Shown piece by piece: positions 54,313 to 63,738 of a stretch of DNA of 64,000 nt. Position numbers and translations under genes: made by a program. This DNA comes from Malaya genurostris (Eukaryota; Arthropoda; Insecta; Diptera; Culicidae). Below the pieces are notes generated by a model. That model was not told the origin of the DNA, ran no database searches, and saw nothing but the letters and a program-made list of their open reading frames with translations. The stretch's first letter is position 1, and each line of letters starts with the position of its first letter. The DNA lies in the NCBI RefSeq assembly GCF_030247185.1, contig NC_080571.1, positions 168,497,421-168,561,420 on the forward strand. The letters run 5' to 3'.

Positions 54313-55041
54313 TTAGTTAATTGGTACTTGGTAAAACCCTGATTTTAAATCCAAGGTAGAAAAATATTTACTGTTTCCAAGATTATCTAGAATCTCGTCA
54401 ATTAGTGGAATCGGGTATACAAATGGCTTTGTAACTAAATTTAATGCCCCGAAGTCAACCACGATTCTGTATTTCTTGTTACCAAATTCATCGTCCTTCT
54501 TGGGAACACATAGGACTGGTGCATTCCACGGACTTTTGCTAGGCCTTATGATACCTTGTCTAAGCATTTCTTCAATTTCTTCATTAATATGCTTCTTTGT
54601 AGCTTCCGGAAATCTGTATTGCCGTTTGTTGATAGGCACGTTCGACGTGGTCTCAATTTCGTGCACTGCCGCATCAGTGATAGTTAATTTATCCCCCTTC
54701 AGATAGAATACATCGCTATATGATGCCATAATTTTCTCTATATCCATAAAATTTTCTCTTTTTAAATGATTCATATTTAGTGATTTTAATACTTTATCCG
54801 TTCGGTCTCGTCCAGTTATTTGACCGTATCGTTTATTTTCCGTAAGAATTACGTCTTGATTTGTATCTAAATCAAGGAAACATTTGTCTTCCTCGTCACA
54901 CTCTCCGTCTATAAAGACTTTTTCTTCTTCATGAGTAATATTAGTCCCACAACCGGGGAGCATACTATCTGAACGATCGTCGTTTTTGTATAACTCATAA
55001 TTGCTCTGATACGATGCATTAATGTTATCATTTTTATTCAC
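54313..55041 (-). pseudogene. Gypsy-C linker and RT fingers
   Basis: Acidic linker (DGECDEEDKCFLDLDTNQD), the KGDKLTITDAAVHEIETTSN block, then RT fingers INKRQYRFPEATKKHINEEI, SPWNAPVLCVPKKDDEF and YRIVVDF.ALN, and the catalytic-Asp block KYFSTLDLKSGFYQV. It stops after QVPIN, with a short frameshifted stretch before the palm at 54271. Closely similar to gypsy-A 9216-9801 and gypsy-B. Confidence 0.88.
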
Positions 55042-55061
55042 TTCATATTTTTTATGCTTTG

Positions 55062-55466
55062 CTAAACTTCCGCATTTACGATAATTACCTCATTTTCGCC
55101 ACTTTTTGCATCATTTTTAATCTGTTTTCCGGTTGTCCTTTTTCTACTTGGAGATTTTTTTATTTTACAATTATTGTTTACTTTAGTTGCACTGTTTGAA
55201 GACATCTTTAGCTTTTCATTATTATCATTTACTTCATTATTTCTTTCATTATTTATGCGGGTTGATATTTCAATATTGTACTCATCCTTATCTGCAGGAC
55301 GCATCCCATAATGCTCAGTTGCATGTACTTTTTCTTTTCCTGTTACTGGTATATTTGCTACATTATTGTACTCGTTTGGTACACTTAGGCATATGTACTC
55401 GAAATTCCGAGTGACATAAATTGTATATATCTTTAAAACTCTGCTCCAATGATTCCAGGAACACAC
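55062..55466 (-). pseudogene. Gypsy-C protease-RT linker
   Basis: The frame starts in the decayed C-terminus of the second retropepsin (VLKIYTIYVTRNFEYICL) and continues through an Asn-rich linker. The linker includes KKSPSRKRTTGKQIKNDAKS, which aligns with EKSPSRNRTTEKH of gypsy-A. So the linker homologous to A and B begins only downstream of the second protease. A frameshift near 55065 leads into the next frame. Confidence 0.75.
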
Positions 55467-56580
55467 AAATTGTTACTTTATAAAATCTAACTTTGTAATG
55501 AGTTTTTCCAATCACCAACGTGACTTTTACTGACCCAATAGTCTGTGATTGAGTTCCATCAAAACCTGCAATGCATAAATTATCTTTATAGTTTATTTTC
55601 TCTGATCCTATCTTCGCAACAGTATCCCATCTTATTACGTTATAAAATGCTCCAGTATCGAGCAAATATTTAATTTTTTCGTTAGGTGTTTTAGCAGCAG
55701 CAACTTTTACAAATAACTGATTGTTTTTAGCACAATCTATTTTTAACATTTCGTGAGCTGGCATACCTTCTTGCCATTGCCGCGTGTAATATTTTGTCGT
55801 TTCTGTACACAGTCTATCCTGTGGACTAAGCTTGGTTTGTTCAACCGCTTGATATTTTTCCTGTATTTTGACATTGTTATTTGCCTCGTATTTTGAGACT
55901 CTGTTCTCCTGTTTCTGACGAGCTGCATATGATTCTGTTTTTGGTTCAAAGGTGAGAGGTATTTTCCGTAAGCATATCCACCCTTGGTCATTGTGTATGC
56001 TGGTCACATACTTATTCATAAATGTCATTCCCAAAATGCCCCCTGGAGTCAAATTCTCCACTACGTCAAACTTCGTTTGGAAAATTCTTCCTGCGATGAT
56101 GAAGTTCAGTTCTACGGTACCTAATGTTTTTCTAACAGTACCTGTTATCCCGGAATATTCTATGATTTCGTTATCATTAATTGTATATGCTCCCATGTAC
56201 TCTGCGTTTCGTCTACTTATCAAGTTGCCAAATGATCCAGTGTCTACCAGCAACTGCATCTCGTTATTTGGTTGGTTTGCCGATCTCAACAACATCATAA
56301 ATTCGTTGTCTTTCGTCTTATGTAATTTGACCCATATCCCTTCTTTGCGTTTTTTGCTATCTTTTTCTTCAATGTAATTGGTCGCATCACTCTTCATTGG
56401 TTTTCTATTATCGTCATTTTCATTCTCCCCGTATCTGTCCCAATTTTGCATTTTCCATGTTTGCTTGACTAAATTTGCATTCGGATTTCTTGATGCTCCA
56501 TATCTCTTTTGATCAGGCATATTTCTGGTCCTGATATTATGATCATATCTTCGAAATATTTTTCTGTTACTGTATGTCAT
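55363..56580 (-). pseudogene. Gypsy-C Gag tail plus two tandem retropepsins
   Basis: A 405-codon frame with two aspartic protease domains. Retropepsin 1: active site LLVDTGSFGNLIS with DTG at residues 113-115 (56244-56236), ending in GGILGMTFMNKYV near residue 190; this matches the single protease of A and B. Retropepsin 2: active site YLLDTGAFYNVI with DTG at residues 308-310 (55659-55651), then AGFDGTQSQTIGSVKVTLVI. Its closing PGIIGAEF block is split over other frames by two small frameshifts at about 55430-55465. The second domain has no counterpart in A or B and looks more like the protease of gypsy-D. The frame is continuous with Gag upstream apart from one stop at 56913-56911. Confidence 0.85.
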
Positions 56581-57379
56581 GCAGTTTACCCATAGTTTAT
56601 TCGAATTGTTTTCGAAATGATTATTATAACAATTGTTATCTTCGATTAAGCACCCGTTGTTGCGATAATATTCGTTGCGTAAGCTTCGGTTGCGTTTATG
56701 AGAATTTTCGATTTGCTCCCCTGGGTAACATTTATATTTATTGTTTGTCCGGAGTTTTGGTTTATCAATTGCATGGTAGGATAGCAGCCGATTTTCAATA
56801 TTTGATAATAAATAGCAGAACTCCGCCTCCTCTTTTAGGAATCTTATTAATTCTTGAAACTTAAGCTGCCTATGATTTTTGGCTAAATGTTTTAAACTTT
56901 CATTCGATAATCATGCTATAAAATACATCGTTAATCCTCTTTCTGCGAAGGATTTCTGTACTTTCTCTTGGCCTTGATTCCCTTGCTGAGTGTCAATATA
57001 TTCCATTATTCGTAGCGCTCTTTCAGCGTACTGTTCAAAAGGTTCTCCATATTGTTGTTCGAGAGTTTCGATCCTCATAAAAATCTCTTCTACTGTGATT
57101 TTCAAACCGAATACGTCTCTTAAATTTCTGAATATATCCTTTACTGTGTCGGCTCTTATTCTATTAATAAAGGTTGCTGCTTTACCTTTTAATTTCATTA
57201 GTACTACATTTAGTAGTGGTTTCTGGTTTTCCCCTTCCGGGATGTCATCTGCAAAATACTCTATTTGCACAAAAATGGTTTTAATTCGTCTACTGACCCG
57301 TGGAATTCCGTATTTGTATTGCCTCTAGCATTGGAAATCGATAGGCACCACAGCCTTCAATATTATTTTCGTTCGCCAT
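56581..57379 (-). pseudogene. gag: Gypsy-C Gag
   Basis: Capsid part of gypsy-C Gag. The likely start is ATG 57379 (MANENNIEGCGAYRFPML), followed by two small frameshifts around 57290-57340. The frame 57270-56911 then has QIEYFADDIPEGENQKPLLN, LMKLKGKAATFINRIRADT and FEQYAERALRIMEYIDTQ, collinear with gypsy-A Gag 7150-7500. An in-frame TGA at 56913-56911 follows TMYFIA. Beyond it the frame stays open for 110 codons into 56580. It lacks the N-terminal block MDRLxEIExYI of A, B and D. Confidence 0.8.
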
Positions 57380-57735
57380 TGTCAATGTGATTTTAATTCG
57401 CTATGCCACTTTATCTTTTTAACTAGTAGCTCTTCATTTCATTTTTATACTCTTGTATTTTTGTAAAACCTCAGTTGTATGTTTTTACGAGCATCATTTT
57501 TAACATATGCAGGAATTTTTTTCAACCACGCTGTGCGCTTCTAATAGTTTTGTTTTCACTACCCCCCACCAGTACGATTTCCGTCGACTACCTATCATTA
57601 TTTAACAGTGAAAAACTATGATCTTGACCGTGGTCATGGTCGACAATCGAAAAGAACAATCATCGTAAACAAACTTGACCTAGTTTTGAATTACTGGTCA
57701 TTGTATAATATAAAGCTTTAACTGCTACGAGCCCT
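57380..57735 (-). other. Gypsy-C leader remnant
   Basis: A/T-rich sequence containing GACCGTGGTCA, a motif also in the gypsy-A and gypsy-B leaders. No LTR or primer-binding site is seen before the gypsy-D region starts. Confidence 0.45.
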
Positions 57736-58584
57736 GCGTGGTCGAATTTCGTTCGCATTGGCATTTTTGTTTGTTTCTTATTGAGCCAGACCAACTCGGT
57801 GCTCTCAAATTTGTCATGCCCGCCGTGTGCGCAAACCAAACTGTCTTCGTTAATTCCGTTATAAAGGGCGACGACATAGGCTTCAACCGCTGTGATATGA
57901 ACATCTTAAACTTTCATCTATACATACTTTCCCAAGAAACGCTTCAAGAATTCATTCCCAAAGACACTTTTCAAAGACTCAAGAAAGAACCGTACACTTC
58001 CCAAAAGACTTTAGAAAGAACCAGATATATTCAAACGACATACATTTCCTATAAACATAAAGGTAAACTCAAAATCAGCAACTAAATTCAACGATATTAT
58101 GACATCGCCTACGAAACGAGGTCATGAAACGACCAAAGCTTCATAACACATACGAAGCAGATATTTGATACCAACAACGTATGCTTACAAACACGAGACC
58201 TACATTCAAATCGCGACGCATGACTTATTATATGGAACTATTAACAAGAACAGCGAAAACAATCTTTAGAACTCGGGTAACTCACGAGCAGCCCGCTCAT
58301 TAGACGCGCTCTCGCCCTCTCTTTCCTTACTACACACTCACGCGCACGCTTTGACCACTATACACGTAAATACCCTCTGGCGATTACTTAATCCATAATA
58401 GCTACTATACACACTATGCGATACTGAAACCTCATTGGTGATTAATTTGGAACCAACCGAAATTGAAACGCAAAGTCTAACTTCCCCTACCAGAATAAAT
58501 CTAAGAGAGAGAAGTTATATAAGTTAAGACATATCGAAATAAAGCAGAATTCTTGTTATCTATTCGAAACAGTGTGTTACGTTA
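57735..58584 (+). repeat. Probable gypsy-D 5' LTR region
   Basis: Sequence upstream of the gypsy-D primer-binding site. A TATA-like TTATATAAG at 58515-58523 and AATAAA at 58538-58543 fit an LTR core promoter and polyadenylation signal close to the LTR end. The left border is unknown because the 3' LTR lies outside the window. The region contains a 115-codon frame (57738-58085) with no recognised domain; it could be LTR sequence open by chance or part of something else. Confidence 0.5.
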
Positions 58585-58600
58585 TGGCGACCGGACTTTC
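58585..58600 (+). promoter_or_regulatory. Gypsy-D primer-binding site
   Basis: TGGCGACCGGACTTTC. The first nine bases match the tRNA-Arg-type primer site I remember for 412/mdg1-like elements. This agrees with the Gag and leader ORFs of gypsy-D. Confidence 0.7.
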
Positions 58601-58924
58601 CGAGCTTGCATCGCGGAGATCAGAAAAGCCTATCAGTTTAGAAATGAACTTAGTGAAAAAAACAGCGAAGTTAAGAATATGATCATAGTTAGAAAAGTAC
58701 TGTGCGAAACCTTCCAAGTGATAATAAGTTAAGAGGTGTAAAAGTTAGCTAATCAAACTCTGAAAACTTTTGGAAACAAACTTATGAAGCAGTATTAGAA
58801 CGTGTGTGCCGTGAAGCCGTGCGACATACTCCACGGAGGTGGATAATAAATGAACTAAAAGAATTGTTCGAACTTCGGGAAGAAAAATTGTGAGGCAGCC
58901 CGACAAAAAAAAGAGAAGAATAAA
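58601..58924 (+). other. Gypsy-D leader
   Basis: Untranslated leader after the primer-binding site. No ORF starts here before 58925. Confidence 0.6.
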
Positions 58925-59182
58925 ATGGGCGAAAACCAGAGTAAAGACAACACAGTTACCCATGAGCACGTACTTAACGTAGTGAACGCGATGTCTCAAA
59001 ACCATGCGAAGACAGCAGAAACATCTGCAACATCCCTAAATCTGATCGCATACCTGTGCGTAGCTGATGTCATCGCATTGACACTATACTTCGCGTATAA
59101 ATTAATAATCACTTATGAACGAATGCGCACCCAGCGCGAAATAAAACAAGCTGTTTCATTAGCCACGATCACGGTTCAATGA
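58925..59182 (+). CDS. Small membrane ORF in gypsy-D leader
   Basis: 85 codons starting MGENQSKDNTVTHEHVLNVV. The start fits the N-myristoylation consensus (MGxxxS/T). Residues about 42-65 (LNLIAYLCVADVIALTLYFA) form a good membrane helix, followed by a basic, Arg/Glu-rich tail. Small ORFs upstream of gag are known in 412/mdg1-type elements, but I do not know their function. The intact frame in an element whose pol is damaged, and the clean start, suggest a real product. It would probably sit on a membrane with its N-terminus inside the cell. Confidence 0.55.
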   Translation: MGENQSKDNTVTHEHVLNVVNAMSQNHAKTAETSATSLNLIAYLCVADVIALTLYFAYKLIITYERMRTQREIKQAVSLATITVQ

Positions 59183-59210
59183 TCAAGTAAAGATAAACTT
59201 TTACTGTACG

Positions 59211-59567
59211 GTGAGAGAAAAACTATGGAAAAACAATACGTTATGTGTTTATACGAGAGAAAAGATGTTATGTGTTTATATGAGAGAAAAACTATGGAAA
59301 AACAATACGTTACGTTTAATACGTTATGTGAAAAATTATGACTGTGTAATGAGAGAAAACACCCAAAAGGGAACAGTGTATGAAGCGAGGAGCAAAATAA
59401 AGCACCCGCACGAAAAATATAAACTGATTAAACAAGAATGTGTTCTTCGTTTATGGCAGCTAGATGAAAACGACGAAACTTTCGTGGAGCAATCAACTGG
59501 AGGACATCCCGCTGGAACACCAGAAGAAGACGATAAGTACACCAACGTTACTGTCACGAAATATTGA
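59211..59567 (+). CDS. Second small ORF in gypsy-D leader
   Basis: 118 codons. The first third is a DNA-level repeat: the unit starting GAGAGAAAAACTATGG occurs at 59213 and again at 59282, with a shorter GAGAGAAAAGATG in between. So the first 40 residues are repetitive (MREKLWKNNTL twice). The second part, from KHPHEKYKLIKQECVLRLWQ to a Glu/Asp-rich tail ending TVTVTKY, has the look of a genuine small protein. The true start could be an internal ATG. No known family. Confidence 0.4.
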   Translation: MREKLWKNNTLCVYTREKMLCVYMREKLWKNNTLRLIRYVKNYDCVMRENTQKGTVYEARSKIKHPHEKYKLIKQECVLRLWQLDENDETFVEQSTGGHPAGTPEEDDKYTNVTVTKY

Positions 59568-59607
59568 ATACCTTTACTATATAATTGTACTATTTAAAAT
59601 TTTTATA

Positions 59608-59709
59608 ATGGAAGATCCTATACCACCAGAAGTGTGGGTGATAGTAGGCAAATTTTTTGATTTTATAAAAACTAAAAAACCAAAAACAGATATATCTAGT
59701 ATAAAATAA
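59608..59709 (+). CDS. 33-codon ORF before gypsy-D gag
   Basis: ATG at 59608 encodes MEDPIPPEVWVIVGKFFDFI followed by a Lys-rich end, stopping at TAA 59707-59709. It lies between the second leader ORF and gag, 70 bp before the Gag start. It is amphipathic in composition. Too short to judge by itself; recorded because it completes a series of three short frames upstream of gag. Confidence 0.3.
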   Translation: MEDPIPPEVWVIVGKFFDFIKTKKPKTDISSIK

Positions 59710-59779
59710 AATATTATTTACAATTTCCAAAAAGTATACACATTGGTATTATAATGAATGGGTTCAATTACAAATTTAA

Positions 59780-61261
59780 ATGGATAGACTCCGTGAAATC
59801 GAGTCTTATTTAAAGAAGGAAAATAAAAATTTTGTAAAAAGTCAATATAGACCTAGATCACTAAATAATATAGAAACAAAAAGAATACAACTGCAGGAAT
59901 CCTTCGCAGAATATAGAAGAACATTAAAGACTCTTGAATCTAGAATAAAGTCTAGTCTATGGAATGAAGAGGTTGAAACATACTCAGCACTCAAACTAGT
60001 ATATGCGAAAAGCATTTACATACTAGATAACACTAGCGTTATCGAAGAAAAGTACGACAGTGAGGCTGAGGTGAATGATATTACCGTTAGCGGAAAAGAT
60101 TTGAAGCCGCATGGAGAAGACTCACTATTAAGAACAAACAGTGACATTAATCTAGCAAAAAGAAATTTTAGATTGAAAATTAGAGCCAAAATATTAGTGT
60201 GGTTAAATTTAATTAAATCAAAAATGGCACTAGATATAAAAACAGCATCAGAATTAGCGTCGTTGATTCCCACTTATGATGGTAATGCAACAGGCGTTAA
60301 GTCCTTCAACGATGCTCTATCACTAGTAGAAACCATAGTGCCAGTAGCACAAACAGCTGCTGCAATTCAATTAATCCTCACAAAATCGACTGGAAAAGCT
60401 AGAGATTTGTTTACCGAAACTCCAGCTAAATATTTAGAAATAAAAAGTAAAATTTCCGCAAACTTTACAGACAAAGGTAGTTCGGAATTAGCAATGGCGA
60501 ATTTGAAAAACTCTAAACCAAAAAGAGGTCAAGAAATGGCAACTTACACGAAAGAAGTTGACCAACTAGGTGATAAGCTCAAACAGGCTTATATCAGAGA
60601 GGAAGTACCAGCCGTGGTAGCTTCGAAATTAGCGAAAAAAGCGGCAATCCAATCATTAATTGCCATTTCAAATAATCAAGAAACCAAAATGCTATTGAAG
60701 ATAGGAAAATTTGACAACCTATCAGAAGCATTAAACATCGTAATAGAAAACGATAATTCTAGTACCGAACAAACTGTGGCAATGCTGCAGTATAACAAAA
60801 ACAAACCACAAAACGATAGACAAAATCAAGCTAATCGATCAAACTTTAATAACTACAGAGGTAATAGTAGACACCCCCAACAATTCAACCAACGGCAAAA
60901 AAGTGACAGACCACACTATGGTCAGCAAAATCAAACTTACAAGTCGTACAAGTATCAAAACTCAAATAACTTCCCTAGAGGAGGACATCAAATTTCTTTC
61001 AATCAATCACGATATAGACATCAAAACCCAAACAACCAAACACGGTATGGTTACCAACAACCGAACTCTTACCAGAATAATAGGCGAGTATATCATATGG
61101 CTGAATCGATGACACATGCCCCATCGATGACACATATTCCTCAAGACCTACAACGAACAAACTATGAGTTGTCCACACAGCAACCATTGCAGGGAAACTT
61201 GCAGACACCTTGCTGGAATAACGAAAATAGAAACGGTAATTATTTTTTAACCCACCAGTAA
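59780..61261 (+). CDS. gag: Gypsy-D Gag
   Basis: 493 intact codons, starting MDRLREIESYLKKENKNFVK at ATG 59780. This N-terminal block is shared with gypsy-A and gypsy-B Gag. The capsid segment (residues about 155-340) has LIPTYDGNATGVKSFNDALS, AIQLILTKSTGKARDLFTE and SKLAKKAAIQSLIAISNNQET. The C-terminal 130 residues are Asn, Gln, Tyr and Arg rich with repeated NN, QN and RY units and no CCHC knuckle; RNA binding would rest on basic residues. Intact, in contrast to pol. Pol follows 57 bp later in another frame. Confidence 0.87.
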   Translation: MDRLREIESYLKKENKNFVKSQYRPRSLNNIETKRIQLQESFAEYRRTLKTLESRIKSSLWNEEVETYSALKLVYAKSIYILDNTSVIEEKYDSEAEVNDITVSGKDLKPHGEDSLLRTNSDINLAKRNFRLKIRAKILVWLNLIKSKMALDIKTASELASLIPTYDGNATGVKSFNDALSLVETIVPVAQTAAAIQLILTKSTGKARDLFTETPAKYLEIKSKISANFTDKGSSELAMANLKNSKPKRGQEMATYTKEVDQLGDKLKQAYIREEVPAVVASKLAKKAAIQSLIAISNNQETKMLLKIGKFDNLSEALNIVIENDNSSTEQTVAMLQYNKNKPQNDRQNQANRSNFNNYRGNSRHPQQFNQRQKSDRPHYGQQNQTYKSYKYQNSNNFPRGGHQISFNQSRYRHQNPNNQTRYGYQQPNSYQNNRRVYHMAESMTHAPSMTHIPQDLQRTNYELSTQQPLQGNLQTPCWNNENRNGNYFLTHQ

Positions 61262-61317
61262 CAATTGACCGGAAATGTCGACAAGATGGACGATTGTAAC
61301 ATGGATACACCCAAATT

Positions 61318-62691
61318 ATGACAATAGATTTTAAAGCATCTAATTTCATCCGTGTCAGAGTGCACATGACAGGTGATACTGTATGCAACCTGATCATCGA
61401 TACCGGCGCAGATATTTCATTGTTTAAAGCGCAAAATATCCGCCCAGATCAAATTGTGAATACTAATGATAGGATAAAATTTAATGGAATTACCGAAGCT
61501 AATATAGAAACATTAGGCACAGTAAATACCATACTATGTTTTAATAACTCAATAACTATTAAACACAATTTCCATCTGGTACCGGCTAATCTACCAATTC
61601 AAGCAGATGGTATATTAGGTCGTGATTTCTTAGCAAAATATAAGTGTATAATAGACTATGAATCTTGGTTACTTAACTTCCATATAGGAGCTGTACAAAT
61701 AGCAATACCAATAGAAGATAATTTAAATGAAGGATTCATTCTACCCGCTCGCAGCGAGGTTATTAGAAGAATATCCTTTTTGAATATACCAAAGGATATG
61801 ATAGTTCACTCTGAGGAAATTACACCAGGAGTTTTCTGCGGAAACACCATAATTTCCCCAACAAAACCCTATGTAAAATTTGTAAATACCAAAAATATCC
61901 CCATATATGTATATCATTCTAAGTTTAAACCAACCCTTAGCTACTTAAGAGACTATTCACTAGTGAATATTAACAAAAATAAAAATAATTTTCAAAGATG
62001 TGAAAAAATTTTCAATGATATAAACGTAGATAAAATTCCTACGTTTGCCAGAGATAAATTCAAGAATTTAATCACTCAATACCAAGATATATTTTGCCTT
62101 ACTGATGAAAAAGTCACAGTAAATAATTTTTATACACAGAACATTAATCTAAATGGCAATACATCCGTGTATATACCTAATTATAAAACAATTCACTCTC
62201 AATATAACGAAATTGACAAGCAAGTTGATAAAATGCTTGAAAGTAATATAATTGAACCGTCCATATCTTCATATAATTCACCAATACTACTGGTACCCAA
62301 AAAGTCAAACGACGTGGAGAAAAAGTGGAGATTAGTTGTCGATTTTAGACAACTAAACAAAAAAATTCTAGCAGACAAATTCCCACTACCGAGAATTGAC
62401 GATATTTTGGATCAACTCGGAAGGGCTAAATATTTTACAACCTTGGATCTTATGTCAGGTTTTCATCAAATACCTCTTGACGAAGAATCTAGAAAATTTA
62501 CAGCATTTTCAACTAGGAATGGTCATTATCAATTTACACGATTACCGTTTGGACTAAACATTAGCCCAAATAGTTTTCAAAGAATGATGACTATTGCAAT
62601 GGCAGGTTTGACACCTGAATTAGCATTTATATATAGACGATATAGTAGTTATGGGATGTTCAGTAAACCATCACATAACGAATTTAGCTAA
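61318..62691 (+). pseudogene. Gypsy-D Pol: protease and RT front
   Basis: Starts at ATG 61318. Retropepsin: active site NLIIDTGADISLFKAQNI at about residues 29-46, closing block ADGILGRDFLAKYKCIID. RT fingers and palm start: SYNSPILLVPKKSNDVEKKW, RLVVDFRQLNKKILADKFPL, KYFTTLDLMSGFHQIPLDEE and FTRLPFGLNISPNSFQRMM. At about 62630-62640, within an AT-repeat, the frame slips exactly at the catalytic motif. This frame reads ELAFIYRRYSSYG, while the paired aspartates are encoded in the +1 frame. Translation here ends 17 codons later at 62691. Confidence 0.88.
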
Positions 62692-63189
62692 AATATTTGA
62701 ACGATTGAGACATTACAATTTGAAACTCAATCCACAGAAATGTAATTTTTTTTGCACAGAAGTAACCTATCTTGGACATAAAATAACAGACCAAGATATG
62801 TTACCTGATGATTCAAATTCAATGCTATCCTAAACTATCCAATACCTACAAATACCGACGAAGTTAGAAGATTTGTCGTATTTTGTAATTACTATAGGAA
62901 GTTTGTACCAAATTTTGCAACAATAGCATATCCACTTAACCAATTATTGAAGAAAAATTCGAAATTCATTTGGACAGATAAATGCAAAAATGCATTTGAA
63001 ACACTGAAAAACAGTTTATTATCTCCTACCATACTACAATATCCAGATTTTTCCAAAGATTTTATTTTAACGACAGACGCTTCAGACATCGGATGTGGAG
63101 CAGTTCTGTCACAGCAATCGCAAAACGGACATCTACCAGTTGCTTTTGCAAGCAAAACTTTTACGCCAGGAGAAAAAATAAACCCATAA
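62640..63189 (+). pseudogene. Gypsy-D RT end and RNaseH front, frameshifted
   Basis: Continuation of Pol in two further frames. Frame 62640-62833 has the catalytic aspartates and then LAKIFERLRHYNLKLNPQKC and CTEVTYLGHKITDQ. After a shift near 62815, the next frame has RRFVVFCNYYRKFVPNFATI, KFIWTDKCKNAFETLKNSLL and the RNaseH start FILTTDASDIGCGAVLSQQS. It runs to a stop at 63187-63189, caused by a shift in a run of A near 63172. Confidence 0.85.
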
Positions 63190-63725
63190 TCCTAAAGGAG
63201 TTAACGGCTATCCATTGGGCCATTAATTACTTCAAACCGTACTTGTATGGAAGAAAATTTACAGTTAGAACAGATCATAGATCATTAGTACATCTGTTCG
63301 GAATGAAAAATCCCACCTCTAAATTAACAAGAATACGTCTTGATTTAGAAGAATATGATTTTAATATAGAATTTATACCAGGAAAATCAAATGTTGGACC
63401 TGATGCGTTGTCAAGAATAGTTACAACATCAGACGAATTGAAACAATTAAATATCTTAAGAGTAAACACGAGGTCTATAACTCTAAATTTACAAAATAAA
63501 ACGAGTCAACAAAATATCTGTGCATCAAGAGAACCTGATCAACTCTCAATGTACATGACAAACAATCCTTCGGAAACAAACAAATTATTGAAACTTGAAA
63601 CAGATATAAATAAAACCGAATTAAGATTCATGATACAGAAAAATGAGAAAATTGTTGAACAAGTTCATCAATACATGTTAAAAGAAACCCAAACTTTAGA
63701 GTTGGCATTTCAAAAATCAAAATAA
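63172..63725 (+). pseudogene. Gypsy-D RNaseH end and linker
   Basis: Frame with the RNaseH remainder KPIILKELTAIHWAINYFKP, TVRTDHRSLVHLFGMKNPTS and the closing GKSNVGPDALSRIVTT, followed by a long Asn/Lys/Thr-rich linker towards integrase. It ends at 63725; integrase continues in the +1 frame. The domain is otherwise well conserved. Confidence 0.85.
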
Positions 63726-63738
63726 GATAGCGCTCAGT

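Larger units (their letters stand above)
50771..57735 (-). mobile_element. Gypsy-C, rearranged relative of A and B
   Basis: Minus-strand Ty3/gypsy copy. From its 5' side: leader remnant (57735-57380), gag (57379-56581), Gag tail plus two retropepsins (56580-55363), linker and RT (55466-54313, 54271), RNaseH (to 52928), then directly the post-env region (52600-50771). Integrase and env are missing, and neither LTR is present in the window. RT and RNaseH are close to A and B, but gag and protease are clearly diverged, so C represents another lineage or a recombinant. The right edge near 57735 is set where similarity to the family leaders ends. Confidence 0.8.

Noticed and set aside
57738..58085. 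115-codon ORF as a host or element protein
   Set aside because: No domain, no membrane helix, no homologous frame elsewhere in the window, and it lies in the region that should be the gypsy-D LTR. Kept only as a note.
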